From: Micromonospora halophytica
GTDB lineage: Bacteria; Actinomycetota; Actinomycetes; Mycobacteriales; Micromonosporaceae
Assembly: GCF_900090245.1 (NCBI RefSeq)
Contig: NZ_FMDN01000009.1
Location: forward strand, 1-64,000
Length of the DNA: 64,000 bases
Direction of reading: 5' to 3'
Positions 24,765 to 32,857 of the stretch are shown here, in pieces. The translations under genes and the position numbers were made by a program. Under the pieces are notes generated by a model that saw only the letters and a program-made list of their open reading frames with translations, was not told the origin of the DNA and searched no databases. Position 1 is the first letter of the stretch; the number at the start of each line of letters is the position of its first letter.

Positions 24765-26117
24765 ATGAGCGGGCCCGACCAGCAGACGGCCGCCCTGCCC
24801 CGCGGACCATTGCTCGGGTTCGCCGCCGGCTCGCTCGGCATGGGCGTCTGGGTGACCGTGCCCGGCCTGCTGCTGCTGTACTTCCTCACCGACGTGCTGG
24901 CCGTCACCCCGTGGCTGGCCGGCCTGGCGCTGCTGCTGCCCAAGGTCGCCGACGTGCTGCTGCACCCGTGGATCGGGCACCGCTGCGACGTCGAGCAGGC
25001 CCGCCGGGGCGACCGGCGGCGGCTGCTGCTGCTCGGCTGCGTGCTGCCGGTCGCCTTCGCCGCGCTGTTCGCCGTGCCCGGCGGGCTGACCGGCGCCCCG
25101 GCGGCGGCGTGGGTGGCGGTGGCCTTCGTCGCCGGCAACCTGCTCTTCGCCGCCTACCAGGTCCCCTACCTCGCCACCCCCGCCGACCTGCGGATCGGTT
25201 ATGACGAGCGGACCCGGCTGATGGCCTTCCGGATGGTGGTGCTGACCCTCGGCATCCTCGTCTCCGGACTGCTGGCGCCGCTACTGACCGGCGGCGACAC
25301 CGCCACCCGCGGCGGCTACCAGCGGATGGGGGTGCTGCTGGCCGTCGGCATGCTCGCCGCGATGCTGGTCGGTGTGGCCGGCATCGCCCGGCTGCGCCGC
25401 AGCGCCGCAGCGCCGGCCGCCGGGCACACCGGTGGCTGGCGGGCGTTGGCGGCGGCCCTGCGGGACCGGCAGTTCCGCTGGCTGGTCGCCGCCTACCTGG
25501 CGATGTCCACCACCACCCACCTGGTGCTGGCCGGGGTGCCCTACTACGCCGAGTACGAGCTGGGCCGCCCGGGGCTGACCACCGTGCTGGTGGCCGCGTT
25601 CGTCGCCCCGGCCCTGCTGGTCACTCCCGGCTGGCTGGTGGTGGCCCGCCGGTTCGGCAAGCAGCGGGCCCTGCTCGCCGCGCAGGGCGCGTTCGCCGTC
25701 GGCGCACTGGTCCTCGCGGTGGGGCGCCCGGCCGGGCTGCCGGTGCTCATCGCCGCGGTGGCGGTGCTCGGCGTCGCGTTCGCCGGCATGCAACTGCTGC
25801 CGTTCTCGATGGTCCCGGACGTGATCCGCGCCGGCACCGGCGCCGCCGGCACCTACACCGGGGTGTGGACGGCCACCGAGGCCACCGGCGCGGCGCTGGG
25901 CCCGTGGGCGTACGCACTGTGCCTGGCCGCCGGCGGGTTCGTCGCGTCCGCCGCCGGCGAGAGCGTCGTCCAACCGGACTCGGCGCTGGCCGCGATCCGC
26001 TGGGGCTTCGGGTTGCTGCCCGCCGCGGCGATGCTGGTGGCGCTGCTGCTGCAACGCCGCTACACCCTCGACGGCGCGGCCCGCGCCGCGGACCGGCCGG
26101 TCGGTGCCGCGCACTAG
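24765..26117 (+). CDS. GPH-family (MFS_2) sugar/glycoside transporter
   Basis: A 450-residue carrier from ATG 24765, with AGGAGG about 6 nt upstream. Twelve hydrophobic segments are visible. The loop after helix 2, LLLPKVADVLLHPWIGHRCDVEQARRGDRRRLLLLG, is the GPH version of the conserved P-x-x-D-x-x-x-D-P-x-x-G region. YDERTRLMAFRMVV, after helix 4, is also characteristic. GPH proteins move glycosides, pentosides or other small organics with a cation. Under control of the same TetR operator as the FMO-SDR operon, it probably imports (or exports) that pathway's substrate. The specific cargo is unknown. Confidence 0.87.
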   Translation: MSGPDQQTAALPRGPLLGFAAGSLGMGVWVTVPGLLLLYFLTDVLAVTPWLAGLALLLPKVADVLLHPWIGHRCDVEQARRGDRRRLLLLGCVLPVAFAALFAVPGGLTGAPAAAWVAVAFVAGNLLFAAYQVPYLATPADLRIGYDERTRLMAFRMVVLTLGILVSGLLAPLLTGGDTATRGGYQRMGVLLAVGMLAAMLVGVAGIARLRRSAAAPAAGHTGGWRALAAALRDRQFRWLVAAYLAMSTTTHLVLAGVPYYAEYELGRPGLTTVLVAAFVAPALLVTPGWLVVARRFGKQRALLAAQGAFAVGALVLAVGRPAGLPVLIAAVAVLGVAFAGMQLLPFSMVPDVIRAGTGAAGTYTGVWTATEATGAALGPWAYALCLAAGGFVASAAGESVVQPDSALAAIRWGFGLLPAAAMLVALLLQRRYTLDGAARAADRPVGAAH

Positions 26118-26129
26118 ACTTTCGCCTCG

Positions 26130-27248
26130 ATGGACGCCCAGCCCGCCCCCGCCGAGACCCGCCCCTGCGCACACTGTGGACGCGACGTGCCACAGCGGGC
26201 CGGCGCGGGCCGGCCGTTCCGGTACTGCCGGGACAACGACGGCGCCTGCCAGCGGGCGTCGCGCAACTCCCGGATGCGTCACCGCAACGCCCCCGGCCTG
26301 CCCGGTCAGGTCGCGCGCACCTGGGAGGCGGTGGACCGGCTCGACCAGATCGTGGAGACGCTGACCGAGGCGCTGCACGCCGAGCTGTCCCCCGTCGGGG
26401 TCGAACGGCAGCTCGCCCAGCTCCGCGCGGAGACCGCCGCGCAGGTCGCCCAGGCGCACACCGAACGCGACGAGGCCCGCGCCGACGCCGAGGCCGCGAG
26501 CGCCGACGCGGCCCGTGCCCGACAGGAGGCCCGCCTCGCCGTCTCCGACCGCGACGCCGCGAAGGCGCAGGCCCAGCAGGCCGACGCCCGGGCCGACGCC
26601 GCCGAACAACGCGTGCTGCGGGCCGAGACCGACGCCGACACCGCCCGCCGTGACGCCAGCGCCGCGCAGGCGTTGCGGGTGCAGGCCGAACGCGACCGGG
26701 ACGCCGCCCGCCACGAGCTGCGGGGCCTGCGCGCGGAGCGGGACAGTGAGCGGCAGCGCGCCGCCGACCTGACCGTCGCCCGCGACGCCGCGGCCGCCGA
26801 CGCGCAGCGGGCCACCGCCGCGGCCGCCGAGGCCCTCGCCCGCGCGCAGCAGGCGGGCGCCGACGCGGCGGCGGCGCGGGCCGACGCCGACCGGCACGCC
26901 GGCGAGGCCCGGCAGGCCCGCGCGGCCGCCGAGGCGGCGACCCACGACCGTGACGCCGCGCGCGCGGACGCCGCGCGGATCCGCGAGGAGGCCGCCGCGA
27001 CGGCGGCGCGGGCGCGGGAGGAGGTGGCCGCCGCGCTCGGGCAGCGCGAGGCGATCACCGCGGAGCTGGCCGCGTCGCGGCAGGCCGGCGCCGCCGCGCA
27101 GGCCCGCCTGGCCGAGTTGGAGGTACGCCTGCGCGCGGCCGAGGCCGACGCCGACGCCGCCCAGCATCGCGCCGCGCAGCTCGCCGACCAGGTCAGCGAC
27201 CTCGCGGCGGCGCTGGCCCGGCTCGGGACGCCGGCTCAGGCCGGCTGA
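26130..27248 (+). CDS. Zinc-ribbon protein with long Ala-rich coiled coil
   Basis: A 372-residue protein with a distinct N-terminal knuckle (about residues 13-49): CAHCGRDVPQ, then RPFRYCRDNDGACQ and RNSRMRHRNAPG. The four Cys, C-x2-C...C-x6-C, look metal-binding and the basic tail could touch DNA. From about residue 75 to 365 it is one uninterrupted Ala/Arg/Glu/Asp-rich heptad-type coiled coil with almost no Pro or Gly, about 43 nm if fully helical. I do not recognise a named family; similar genes get annotated loosely as SMC-like. TAGACT ends 9 nt before the ATG and could be a -10 box giving an almost leaderless mRNA. Its 3' end overlaps the convergent oxidoreductase by 13 nt. Confidence 0.7.
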   Translation: MDAQPAPAETRPCAHCGRDVPQRAGAGRPFRYCRDNDGACQRASRNSRMRHRNAPGLPGQVARTWEAVDRLDQIVETLTEALHAELSPVGVERQLAQLRAETAAQVAQAHTERDEARADAEAASADAARARQEARLAVSDRDAAKAQAQQADARADAAEQRVLRAETDADTARRDASAAQALRVQAERDRDAARHELRGLRAERDSERQRAADLTVARDAAAADAQRATAAAAEALARAQQAGADAAAARADADRHAGEARQARAAAEAATHDRDAARADAARIREEAAATAARAREEVAAALGQREAITAELAASRQAGAAAQARLAELEVRLRAAEADADAAQHRAAQLADQVSDLAAALARLGTPAQAG

Positions 27249-29305
27249 GCCGGGGCGGCCCGCACCTCGACGCGGGTGTCGTGGAAGGTCGGCCCGCCAC
27301 CGAGGTCGGTGTCGCGTACGGCGGTGACCGCGTTGACGGTGCTGCCGCCGGGGCTCAGCCGCGCCCAGTACGCCTTGTAGGTGAACGCCAGCCCGGGGCG
27401 GGTGGCGTCGTCGACGGCGACGGTGGCGAGGAACTCGCCCCGGTCGTTGTGCACCCGGGCGGTGTCGCCGTCGGCGAGGCCCCGGGCGGCGGCGTCGTCG
27501 GGGTGCAGGTGGATGCGCGGCGGGCCGGTGCGTTCGAGGTGCCAGGGCTGCGACGCGAAGGTCGAGTTCATCAGGTACCGGCCGGCCGGGGAGATCAGCG
27601 CCAGGGGGAACCGGCGGGCCAGCTCGGTGTCGCCGGCCTCGGCGGGCGGGGTGTAGCCGACGAGCGGGTCGACGCCCTGGGCGGTGAGCTGCGGGTCGTA
27701 CAGCCGGGCCCGTCCGTCGCGGGTGGGGAAGTCGCCCTTGGCGTACGGGGCGGTGCCGACCTCGACGCCGGTGGCCCGCGCGTACGTGGCCTCCGCCAGT
27801 TCCTCGTAGCTGACGCCGCTGCCGTCGAGCAGTTGCCGGGCCAGGTCGGTGTCGCTGTCGCGCAGCCGGGGATGCTCCAGTCCGAGGGCGGCGGCGATCC
27901 GCCGGAAGATCTCGGTGTTGGGCAGCGCCTGGCCGGGCGCGACGGTCGCCGGCAGGTTGAGGGTGGCGTAGTGGTGGCCGTAGGAGGTGTGCAGGTCGAG
28001 GTGCTCGGGCTGCATGGTGGCCGGCAGCACCACGTCGGCCCAGTCGCAGGTGTCGGTCCAGCGCTGTTCCAGCACCACGGTGAACAGGTCCGCGCAGCCC
28101 AGCCCCTGCCGCAGCCGGTTCTGGTCGGGGACGGTGGCGGCGGGGTTGGCGTCGAAGACCACCAGCGAGGTGACCGGCGGGTCGGCCTCGCCGGTCAGCG
28201 CGGCGGCGAGCCGGCTCATGTTGATCGACCGGGCCGGCGGGGCGGGCATGTCCGCCGGGCGGGCCACCCGGTCGGTGTCGATGCGGTGGTGTCCGCTGGT
28301 GGTGACCAGGACGCCGCCGCCCGGGTGCCGGAAGTCGCCGGTGACCAGCGGGATGGCCGCGATGGCGCGGACCGCCTGCCCGGCGCCGGCGTGCCGTTGC
28401 AGGCCGAGGCCGACGCGGATGGCGGTGGGGCGGGTGGTGGCGATCCGTTCGCCGAGGCGACGCAGCACGTCGACGTCGAGGCCGCACACGGCGGCGGCCC
28501 GGTCGAGCGGCCACTCGTCGAGGCGGGCCTGCAGCCGGTCCCAGCCGGTGGTGTGCGCGGCGAGCCACTCGGTGTCGGCGGCGCCGAGGTCGCGGATGTG
28601 GCGCATCAGCCCGAGGGCGAGGGCGGCGTCGGTGCCGGGCAGCGGGGCGACGTGTTCGTCGCTGCGGGCGGCGGTGTCGGTGCGCAGCGGGTCGACGGTC
28701 ACCACGTACGCGCCGCGGCGGCGGGCCTCGGCCACGAACGGCCAGTGGTGCAGGTTGGTCGACAGCAGGTTCGCCCCCCACAGCACGATCAGCTTCGCCT
28801 CGACGACCGACTCGGGCTCGAAGCCGACGGATCTGCCGTAGATCGAGGCGAGGGCGGCGCGGGCGGCGGCGGTGCAGATGGTGGTGCGCAGCCGGGACGC
28901 TCCGAGGTGGGCGAAGAGCCGCGGTCCCATCGTCCAGCCCTGCACCAGGCCCATGGTGCCGGCGAAGTAGTACGGCAGAACCGACTCGGGTCCGTGCCGG
29001 TCGATGCCGGCGCGCAGCCCGTCGGCGACCCGGGCCACGGCCTCGTCCCAGCTCGCCGGCCGGTACGACACCGGGCCGACCCCCTTCGGGCCGACCCGCA
29101 GCAGCGGGGTGGTGAGCCGGTCGGGGCCGTTGACCGCGTCGAGGTAGCGGTTGACCTTGCCGCACAGCGCGCCCCGGGTGAACGGGTGCCCGGGGTCGCC
29201 GCGCAGCGCCACGGCCCGCCCGTCGGTGACGGTGAGCTGCCAGGCGCAGGTGTCCGGGCAGTCCAGTGGGCAGGCGCCGGGGTGCACGGTGGTGGTGGGG
29301 GCCAT
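27236..29305 (-). CDS. Molybdopterin-dependent oxidoreductase (BisC/DMSO-reductase superfamily)
   Basis: A 689-residue protein. The N-terminal [4Fe-4S] motif is ACPLDCPDTCAW (C-x3-C-x3-C) with the fourth Cys in GALCGK. Pterin-binding stretches include LIVLWGANLLSTNLHHWPF, GLGLQRHAGAGQAVRAI, and a C-terminal DUF-type Mo-dinucleotide domain (LALISPAGRYLMNSTFASQPW, VRVHNDRGEFLATVAV). It has no Tat leader, so it is probably cytoplasmic, like the assembly-independent formate-dehydrogenase-like and anaerobic-dehydrogenase paralogues common in actinobacteria. There is no partner subunit nearby. The substrate cannot be assigned. It converges with the coiled-coil gene, with overlapping stops. Confidence 0.88.
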   Translation of the reverse strand: MAPTTTVHPGACPLDCPDTCAWQLTVTDGRAVALRGDPGHPFTRGALCGKVNRYLDAVNGPDRLTTPLLRVGPKGVGPVSYRPASWDEAVARVADGLRAGIDRHGPESVLPYYFAGTMGLVQGWTMGPRLFAHLGASRLRTTICTAAARAALASIYGRSVGFEPESVVEAKLIVLWGANLLSTNLHHWPFVAEARRRGAYVVTVDPLRTDTAARSDEHVAPLPGTDAALALGLMRHIRDLGAADTEWLAAHTTGWDRLQARLDEWPLDRAAAVCGLDVDVLRRLGERIATTRPTAIRVGLGLQRHAGAGQAVRAIAAIPLVTGDFRHPGGGVLVTTSGHHRIDTDRVARPADMPAPPARSINMSRLAAALTGEADPPVTSLVVFDANPAATVPDQNRLRQGLGCADLFTVVLEQRWTDTCDWADVVLPATMQPEHLDLHTSYGHHYATLNLPATVAPGQALPNTEIFRRIAAALGLEHPRLRDSDTDLARQLLDGSGVSYEELAEATYARATGVEVGTAPYAKGDFPTRDGRARLYDPQLTAQGVDPLVGYTPPAEAGDTELARRFPLALISPAGRYLMNSTFASQPWHLERTGPPRIHLHPDDAAARGLADGDTARVHNDRGEFLATVAVDDATRPGLAFTYKAYWARLSPGGSTVNAVTAVRDTDLGGGPTFHDTRVEVRAAPAQPA

Positions 29306-29359
29306 GCCGCGGATGCTATCGCCGTCGGGTGCTGACGCACCTCCCCCGCAGGTGGCAGC

Positions 29360-30841
29360 TCAGTGGATGCCGGCCATCAGCCGGGAGACGTGCCGGCCGG
29401 CCATCATCGCCCCGAGGCCCAGCACCACCGAGGCCAGCCCGAAGGTGAGGAAGTACGTCGGTTCGGGCCAGGTCTCGGCCAGCCGGGCCACCTGGCCACC
29501 GATGGCGTCGCCGACGGCGGTGGCGAGGAACCACAGGCCCATCATCTGGCTGGCGTACTTGACCGGGGCGAGCTTGGTGGTGGCGGACAGGCCGACGGGG
29601 CTCAGCGACAGCTCACCGGCGACCTGGATGGCGTACACGGCGATCAGCCACCACGGGGAGACCAGGTCCCCGCCGACGGCGGCCTGCGCGGCGGCGGCCA
29701 TCAGCACGAACGACAGGCCGTTGAGGACGAGACCGACGGCGAACTTCACCGGGGTGGAGACCCGGTGGCCCAGGCGCAGCCACAGCCAGGCGGCCAGCGG
29801 CGCCCCGATGATGATCAGGATCGGGTTGACCGACTGCAACCACGAGGCGGGGAAGGTGAAGCCGAGCACGTCGCGGTCGGTGTTGTCGGCGGCGAAGATG
29901 TTCAGCACCGACCCGGCCTGGTCGTAGATCAGCCAGAACGACGCGGCGAAGACGAACAGCCACAGGTACGCCTTCATCCGCAGGCGTTCGGTGCCGCTGA
30001 TCTCCCGGTCGGTGAGGATCCGGGCGAAGTAGCCGACGGTGATCACGACGGTGGCGACGGTGAGCAGGTTGACCACGCTGTTGACGGTGAACAGTCCGGC
30101 GACGGCGAGCCCGGCCAGGACGAGCGCCAGCGCCAGCGTGCCGAGGCCGATGCGCCTCAGCGCGCGGCGGCGGTCGGCGCCGAGCAGCGGATCGGCGGGG
30201 CGGGCGCCGGCGTCGCCGAGGTGGCGTCGGCCGAGGACGTACTGCAGCACGCCGAAGGTCATGCCGATCGCGGCGGCCCCGAACCCCAGATGCCAGTTGA
30301 TCTTCTCGCCGAGGAAGCCGCAGACCAACGGGGCGATGAACGCGCCCAGGTTGATGCCCATGTAGAAGATGGAGAACCCGGCGTCGCGGCGTGGGGAGTC
30401 CCGGTCGTACAGGTCGCCGACCATGGTCGAGATGTTGGGCTTGAGCAGGCCGGTGCCGAGCACGATCAGGGCCATCCCGGCGAAGACGCTCCACCGGGTG
30501 GGGATCGCCATCACGTAGTGCCCGACGGCGATGACCACCCCGCCGGCCAGCACGCTGCGGCGGGCGCCGAGCAGCCGGTCGGCGATCCATCCGCCGGGCA
30601 GTGCCATCAGGTAGACCATGGCGTTGTAGGTGCCGTAGACGGCGCTGGCGGTGGACTCGCGCAGGCCGAGGCCGTCATCGGCGATTGCTGCGGTCAGGTA
30701 CAGCACCAGGATGGCCCGCATGCCGTAGAAGCTGAACCGCTCCCACATCTCGGTGAGGAACAGGGTCGACAGCGCCCGCGGGTGACCGAGGAAGGTCTTC
30801 TGGCCGGGCCGTCGGGCGTCGACCGGCGCGTCACTGCTCAT
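29360..30841 (-). CDS. POT/PTR2-family proton:peptide symporter
   Basis: A 493-residue membrane protein from ATG 30841, chosen because GGAGG lies 5 nt before it. Signatures are the helix-1 E-x-x-E-R-F motif (LTEMWERFSFYGMRAILVLYL), the PTR2 stretch DRDSPRRDAGFSIFYMGINLGAFIAPLVCG, and GTGLLKPNISTMVGDLY. About fourteen hydrophobic segments are present, the bacterial POT number. It imports di- and tripeptides with protons. It is upstream of, and on the same strand as, the molybdopterin oxidoreductase (54-nt gap), which could be coincidental. It is divergent from rbpA. Confidence 0.92.
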   Translation of the reverse strand: MSSDAPVDARRPGQKTFLGHPRALSTLFLTEMWERFSFYGMRAILVLYLTAAIADDGLGLRESTASAVYGTYNAMVYLMALPGGWIADRLLGARRSVLAGGVVIAVGHYVMAIPTRWSVFAGMALIVLGTGLLKPNISTMVGDLYDRDSPRRDAGFSIFYMGINLGAFIAPLVCGFLGEKINWHLGFGAAAIGMTFGVLQYVLGRRHLGDAGARPADPLLGADRRRALRRIGLGTLALALVLAGLAVAGLFTVNSVVNLLTVATVVITVGYFARILTDREISGTERLRMKAYLWLFVFAASFWLIYDQAGSVLNIFAADNTDRDVLGFTFPASWLQSVNPILIIIGAPLAAWLWLRLGHRVSTPVKFAVGLVLNGLSFVLMAAAAQAAVGGDLVSPWWLIAVYAIQVAGELSLSPVGLSATTKLAPVKYASQMMGLWFLATAVGDAIGGQVARLAETWPEPTYFLTFGLASVVLGLGAMMAGRHVSRLMAGIH

Positions 30842-30993
30842 CGTCACCTCCGGCACATCTGGGGCGGCTAACATCCCCGATGAGCGCCGAAACACGCATA
30901 CCGTTCGACCCGGCCGGGGACGACCCCGCCGGGTACCGGTCCTGGGCGGCTACCCTTGCAGGGGCCACCGGGCCGGTCACCCACCCCGGGGCG

Positions 30994-31020
30994 GGAATGC
31001 CCCGGCGGCGACGGGCCGTT
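30994..31020 (+). promoter_or_regulatory. SigR-type promoter of rbpA
   Basis: GGAAT (30994-30998) is followed after 19 nt by GTT (31018-31020), matching the actinobacterial SigR/SigH consensus GGAAT-N18/19-GTT. It lies 43 nt upstream of the rbpA start. In Streptomyces rbpA belongs to the thiol-stress SigR regulon, which agrees with this placement. Confidence 0.65.
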
Positions 31021-31063
31021 AGAGACCGAGAAGACCAGCACCACGAACGAGGGGAAGTCGATC

Positions 31064-31405
31064 ATGGGCGAGCGTATGCTGCGCGGAAGCCGTCTGGGCG
31101 CGGTCAGCTACGAATCCGACCGCAACACGGAGCTCGCGCCGCGTCAGACCCGCGAGTACCTGTGCGCCAAGGGCCACCAGTTCGAGGTGCCGTTCGCCGT
31201 CGACGCCGAGGTCCCCACGACCTGGGAGTGCAAGTTCGACGGCAGTGTCGCCCGCCTGGTCGACGGCACCGAGCCGGAGCAGAAGAAGGCCAAGCCGCCG
31301 CGTACCCACTGGGACATGCTGCTGGAGCGCCGCTCCATCGCCGAGCTGGAGGACATCCTCGCCGAGCGGCTGCAGGAGGTCCGCACCCGCCGCGGCCGCG
31401 CCTGA
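31064..31405 (+). CDS. rbpA: RNA polymerase-binding protein RbpA
   Basis: A 113-residue protein from ATG 31064, with AGGGGAAG 7 nt upstream. The N-terminal tail MGERMLRGSRLGAVSYESDRN, the core LAPRQTREYLCAKGHQFEVPF, and the sigma-interaction domain KPPRTHWDMLLERRSIAELEDILAERL are nearly identical to known RbpA. RbpA binds the principal sigma factor and the polymerase beta subunit and stabilises the open complex; it affects rifampicin tolerance. The gene neighbourhood (fxsA, polyprenol-phosphate mannose synthase and Lnt) is the same as around Rv2050 in Mycobacterium tuberculosis. A SigR-type promoter precedes it and a long hairpin terminates it. Confidence 0.97.
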   Translation: MGERMLRGSRLGAVSYESDRNTELAPRQTREYLCAKGHQFEVPFAVDAEVPTTWECKFDGSVARLVDGTEPEQKKAKPPRTHWDMLLERRSIAELEDILAERLQEVRTRRGRA

Positions 31406-31407
31406 GC

Positions 31408-31459
31408 GAGCACGACGAAGCCCCCGGGAGCCCGTCCTCCCGGGGGCTTCGTCGTGCTC
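31408..31459. terminator. Bidirectional terminator between rbpA and fxsA
   Basis: Two perfectly complementary 22-nt arms (31408-31429 and 31438-31459) separated by an 8-nt loop fill the gap between the convergent stops. Confidence 0.93.
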
Positions 31460-31463
31460 ACGC

Positions 31464-31982
31464 TCAGCCCTGCCGCGGCTCCACGATCTCGCCCTCGATG
31501 GCCTGAGCGCCGTCGAGGACCACCGGCTCGTCCGCCGCGGCCGGCGGCTGCGGGTCACCCCGGCGCACCCGCACCGTACGCGGCCCGAACAGGTCACCGG
31601 CGACCATCGACGACACCCGCCGCTCGGTGGCCCGTTGCACCCCGGCGCGGGCCAGCCGGCGCACCGGCGGCACCAGCAGCAGCAACCCCACCGCCCCGCT
31701 GACCAGGCCCGGGGCGGCCAGCAGCAGCGCACCCAACAACCCCACCAGCCCGTCGGTCACCTGCCGCCCCGGCGGCTGCCGGGACTCCACCGACGCCCGG
31801 AACCCCCGCCACGCCCGCATCCCCTCGCGGCGCAGCAGCACCAGCCCCAGCAGCGACGCCGCGAACGCCAGCAGCACCGCCGAGCCGAACCCGATCGCCC
31901 GGCCCACCCCGACGAACACCACCAACTCCAGCACCACCGCCAGCAGCAGGGCCAGCGGCACGAACCTCAGGTATCGGCGCAT
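31464..31982 (-). CDS. fxsA: FxsA-family membrane protein
   Basis: A 172-residue protein with four hydrophobic stretches in the N-terminal 120 residues: FVPLALLLAVVLELVVFVGVG, GFGSAVLLAFAASLLGLVLL, VGLLGALLLAAPGLVSGAVGLLLLVPPVRRL. This is the FxsA (suppressor of F exclusion) fold, including the E-x-x-x-F segment in helix 1 and the PG-x-x-S-x-x-x-G-x-x-L-x-x-P-x-x-R motif. The C-terminal about 55 residues are hydrophilic and acidic. In Escherichia coli excess FxsA relieves phage T7 exclusion by F plasmid PifA; its native role is unknown. It lies in the rbpA-ppm block, as in mycobacteria. Confidence 0.92.
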   Translation of the reverse strand: MRRYLRFVPLALLLAVVLELVVFVGVGRAIGFGSAVLLAFAASLLGLVLLRREGMRAWRGFRASVESRQPPGRQVTDGLVGLLGALLLAAPGLVSGAVGLLLLVPPVRRLARAGVQRATERRVSSMVAGDLFGPRTVRVRRGDPQPPAAADEPVVLDGAQAIEGEIVEPRQG

Positions 31983-32063
31983 CTCACCTCATCCGCGTCG
32001 TACGGCACCCGCTCACCGGACCCGGGGCGGAAACCCGCCCCTCCAGCATGACACGCCCGGCAC

Positions 32064-32828
32064 TCACGGCCACCGGTCATGTCCGGCCCGACCCCGCCGC
32101 ACCCCACGGTCACGCAACCCCCACGTGGTGATCCGCCACAACGCCTCCGCGACGATCAGCGGGCTCATCTTGCTCGCGCCGCGTTCCCGCTCGGCGAACG
32201 TGATCGGCACCTCCACGATCCGCACCCCCGCCCGGTGCGCCAGCCGCGACAGCTCCACCTGGAACGCGTAGCCCTGCGAGCAGACCGACTCCAGCGCCAT
32301 CGCCCGCAACGCCGCCGTGCGGTACACCCGGTACCCGCCGGTGGCGTCGGTGACCGGCATGCCCAGCGCCAGCCGCGCGTACAGGTTGCCGCACCGCGAC
32401 AGCAGCAGCCGCCGCAGCGGCCAGTTCACCACCTTCGCCCCACCGGTCCACCGCGACCCGATGACCACGTCGGCGTCACGGGCGGCGGCCAGCAGCGTCG
32501 GCAGGTCCTCCGGGGCGTGCGAGCCGTCGGCGTCCATCTCCACGACCGCGTCGTAGCCCCGCTCACGCGCCCACGCGAACCCGGCCAGGTACGCCGCGCC
32601 GAGCCCGTTCTTGCCGGGGCGGTGCAGCACGTGCACGTGCCCGTCGGTCGCGGCCATCGCGTCGGCGAGCGCGCCGGTGCCGTCGGGGCTGTTGTCGTCG
32701 GCGACGAGGATGTCCACCGCCGGAGCGACGGCGCGGACCCGCCGCACGATGTCGGTGACGTTGTCGGCCTCGTTGTAGGTGGGGATGACCACCAGCACCC
32801 GCCCCACCCCGTCGATCGGCACGCTCAC
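32064..32828 (-). CDS. ppm: Polyprenol-phosphate mannosyltransferase (Ppm/DPM1-like, GT2)
   Basis: A 254-residue glycosyltransferase from GTG 32828 (VSVPIDGVGRVLVVIPTYNEADN), with AAAGGGG upstream. GT2 features are ILVADDNSPDGTG, the D-x-D of VVEMDADGSHAPEDLP, IGSRWTGGAKVVNWPL, and GYAFQVELSRLAHRAG with VPITFAERERGASKM. This is the set seen in dolichol-phosphate mannose synthase. It transfers mannose from GDP-mannose to polyprenol phosphate, feeding lipoarabinomannan-type glycolipids and protein O-mannosylation. It lies 29 nt downstream of lnt on the same strand. In M. tuberculosis the two are fused in Ppm1 (Rv2051c); here they are separate genes, Lnt first. Confidence 0.92.
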   Translation of the reverse strand: MSVPIDGVGRVLVVIPTYNEADNVTDIVRRVRAVAPAVDILVADDNSPDGTGALADAMAATDGHVHVLHRPGKNGLGAAYLAGFAWARERGYDAVVEMDADGSHAPEDLPTLLAAARDADVVIGSRWTGGAKVVNWPLRRLLLSRCGNLYARLALGMPVTDATGGYRVYRTAALRAMALESVCSQGYAFQVELSRLAHRAGVRIVEVPITFAERERGASKMSPLIVAEALWRITTWGLRDRGVRRGRAGHDRWP

Positions 32829-32857
32829 CGCACCCCTTTCGCGTCTGCCCCGGCGGA

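Noticed and set aside
26515..27240. Tandem DNA repeats in the coiled-coil gene
   Set aside because: The repetition is heptad-level amino-acid bias (Ala/Arg/Asp/Glu codons), with no exact DNA repeat unit found by eye.
25281..29165. Very long minus-strand ORF of about 1290 codons
   Set aside because: It overlaps four well-supported genes and has the Arg/Pro/Gly/His-rich composition of an antisense shadow frame.
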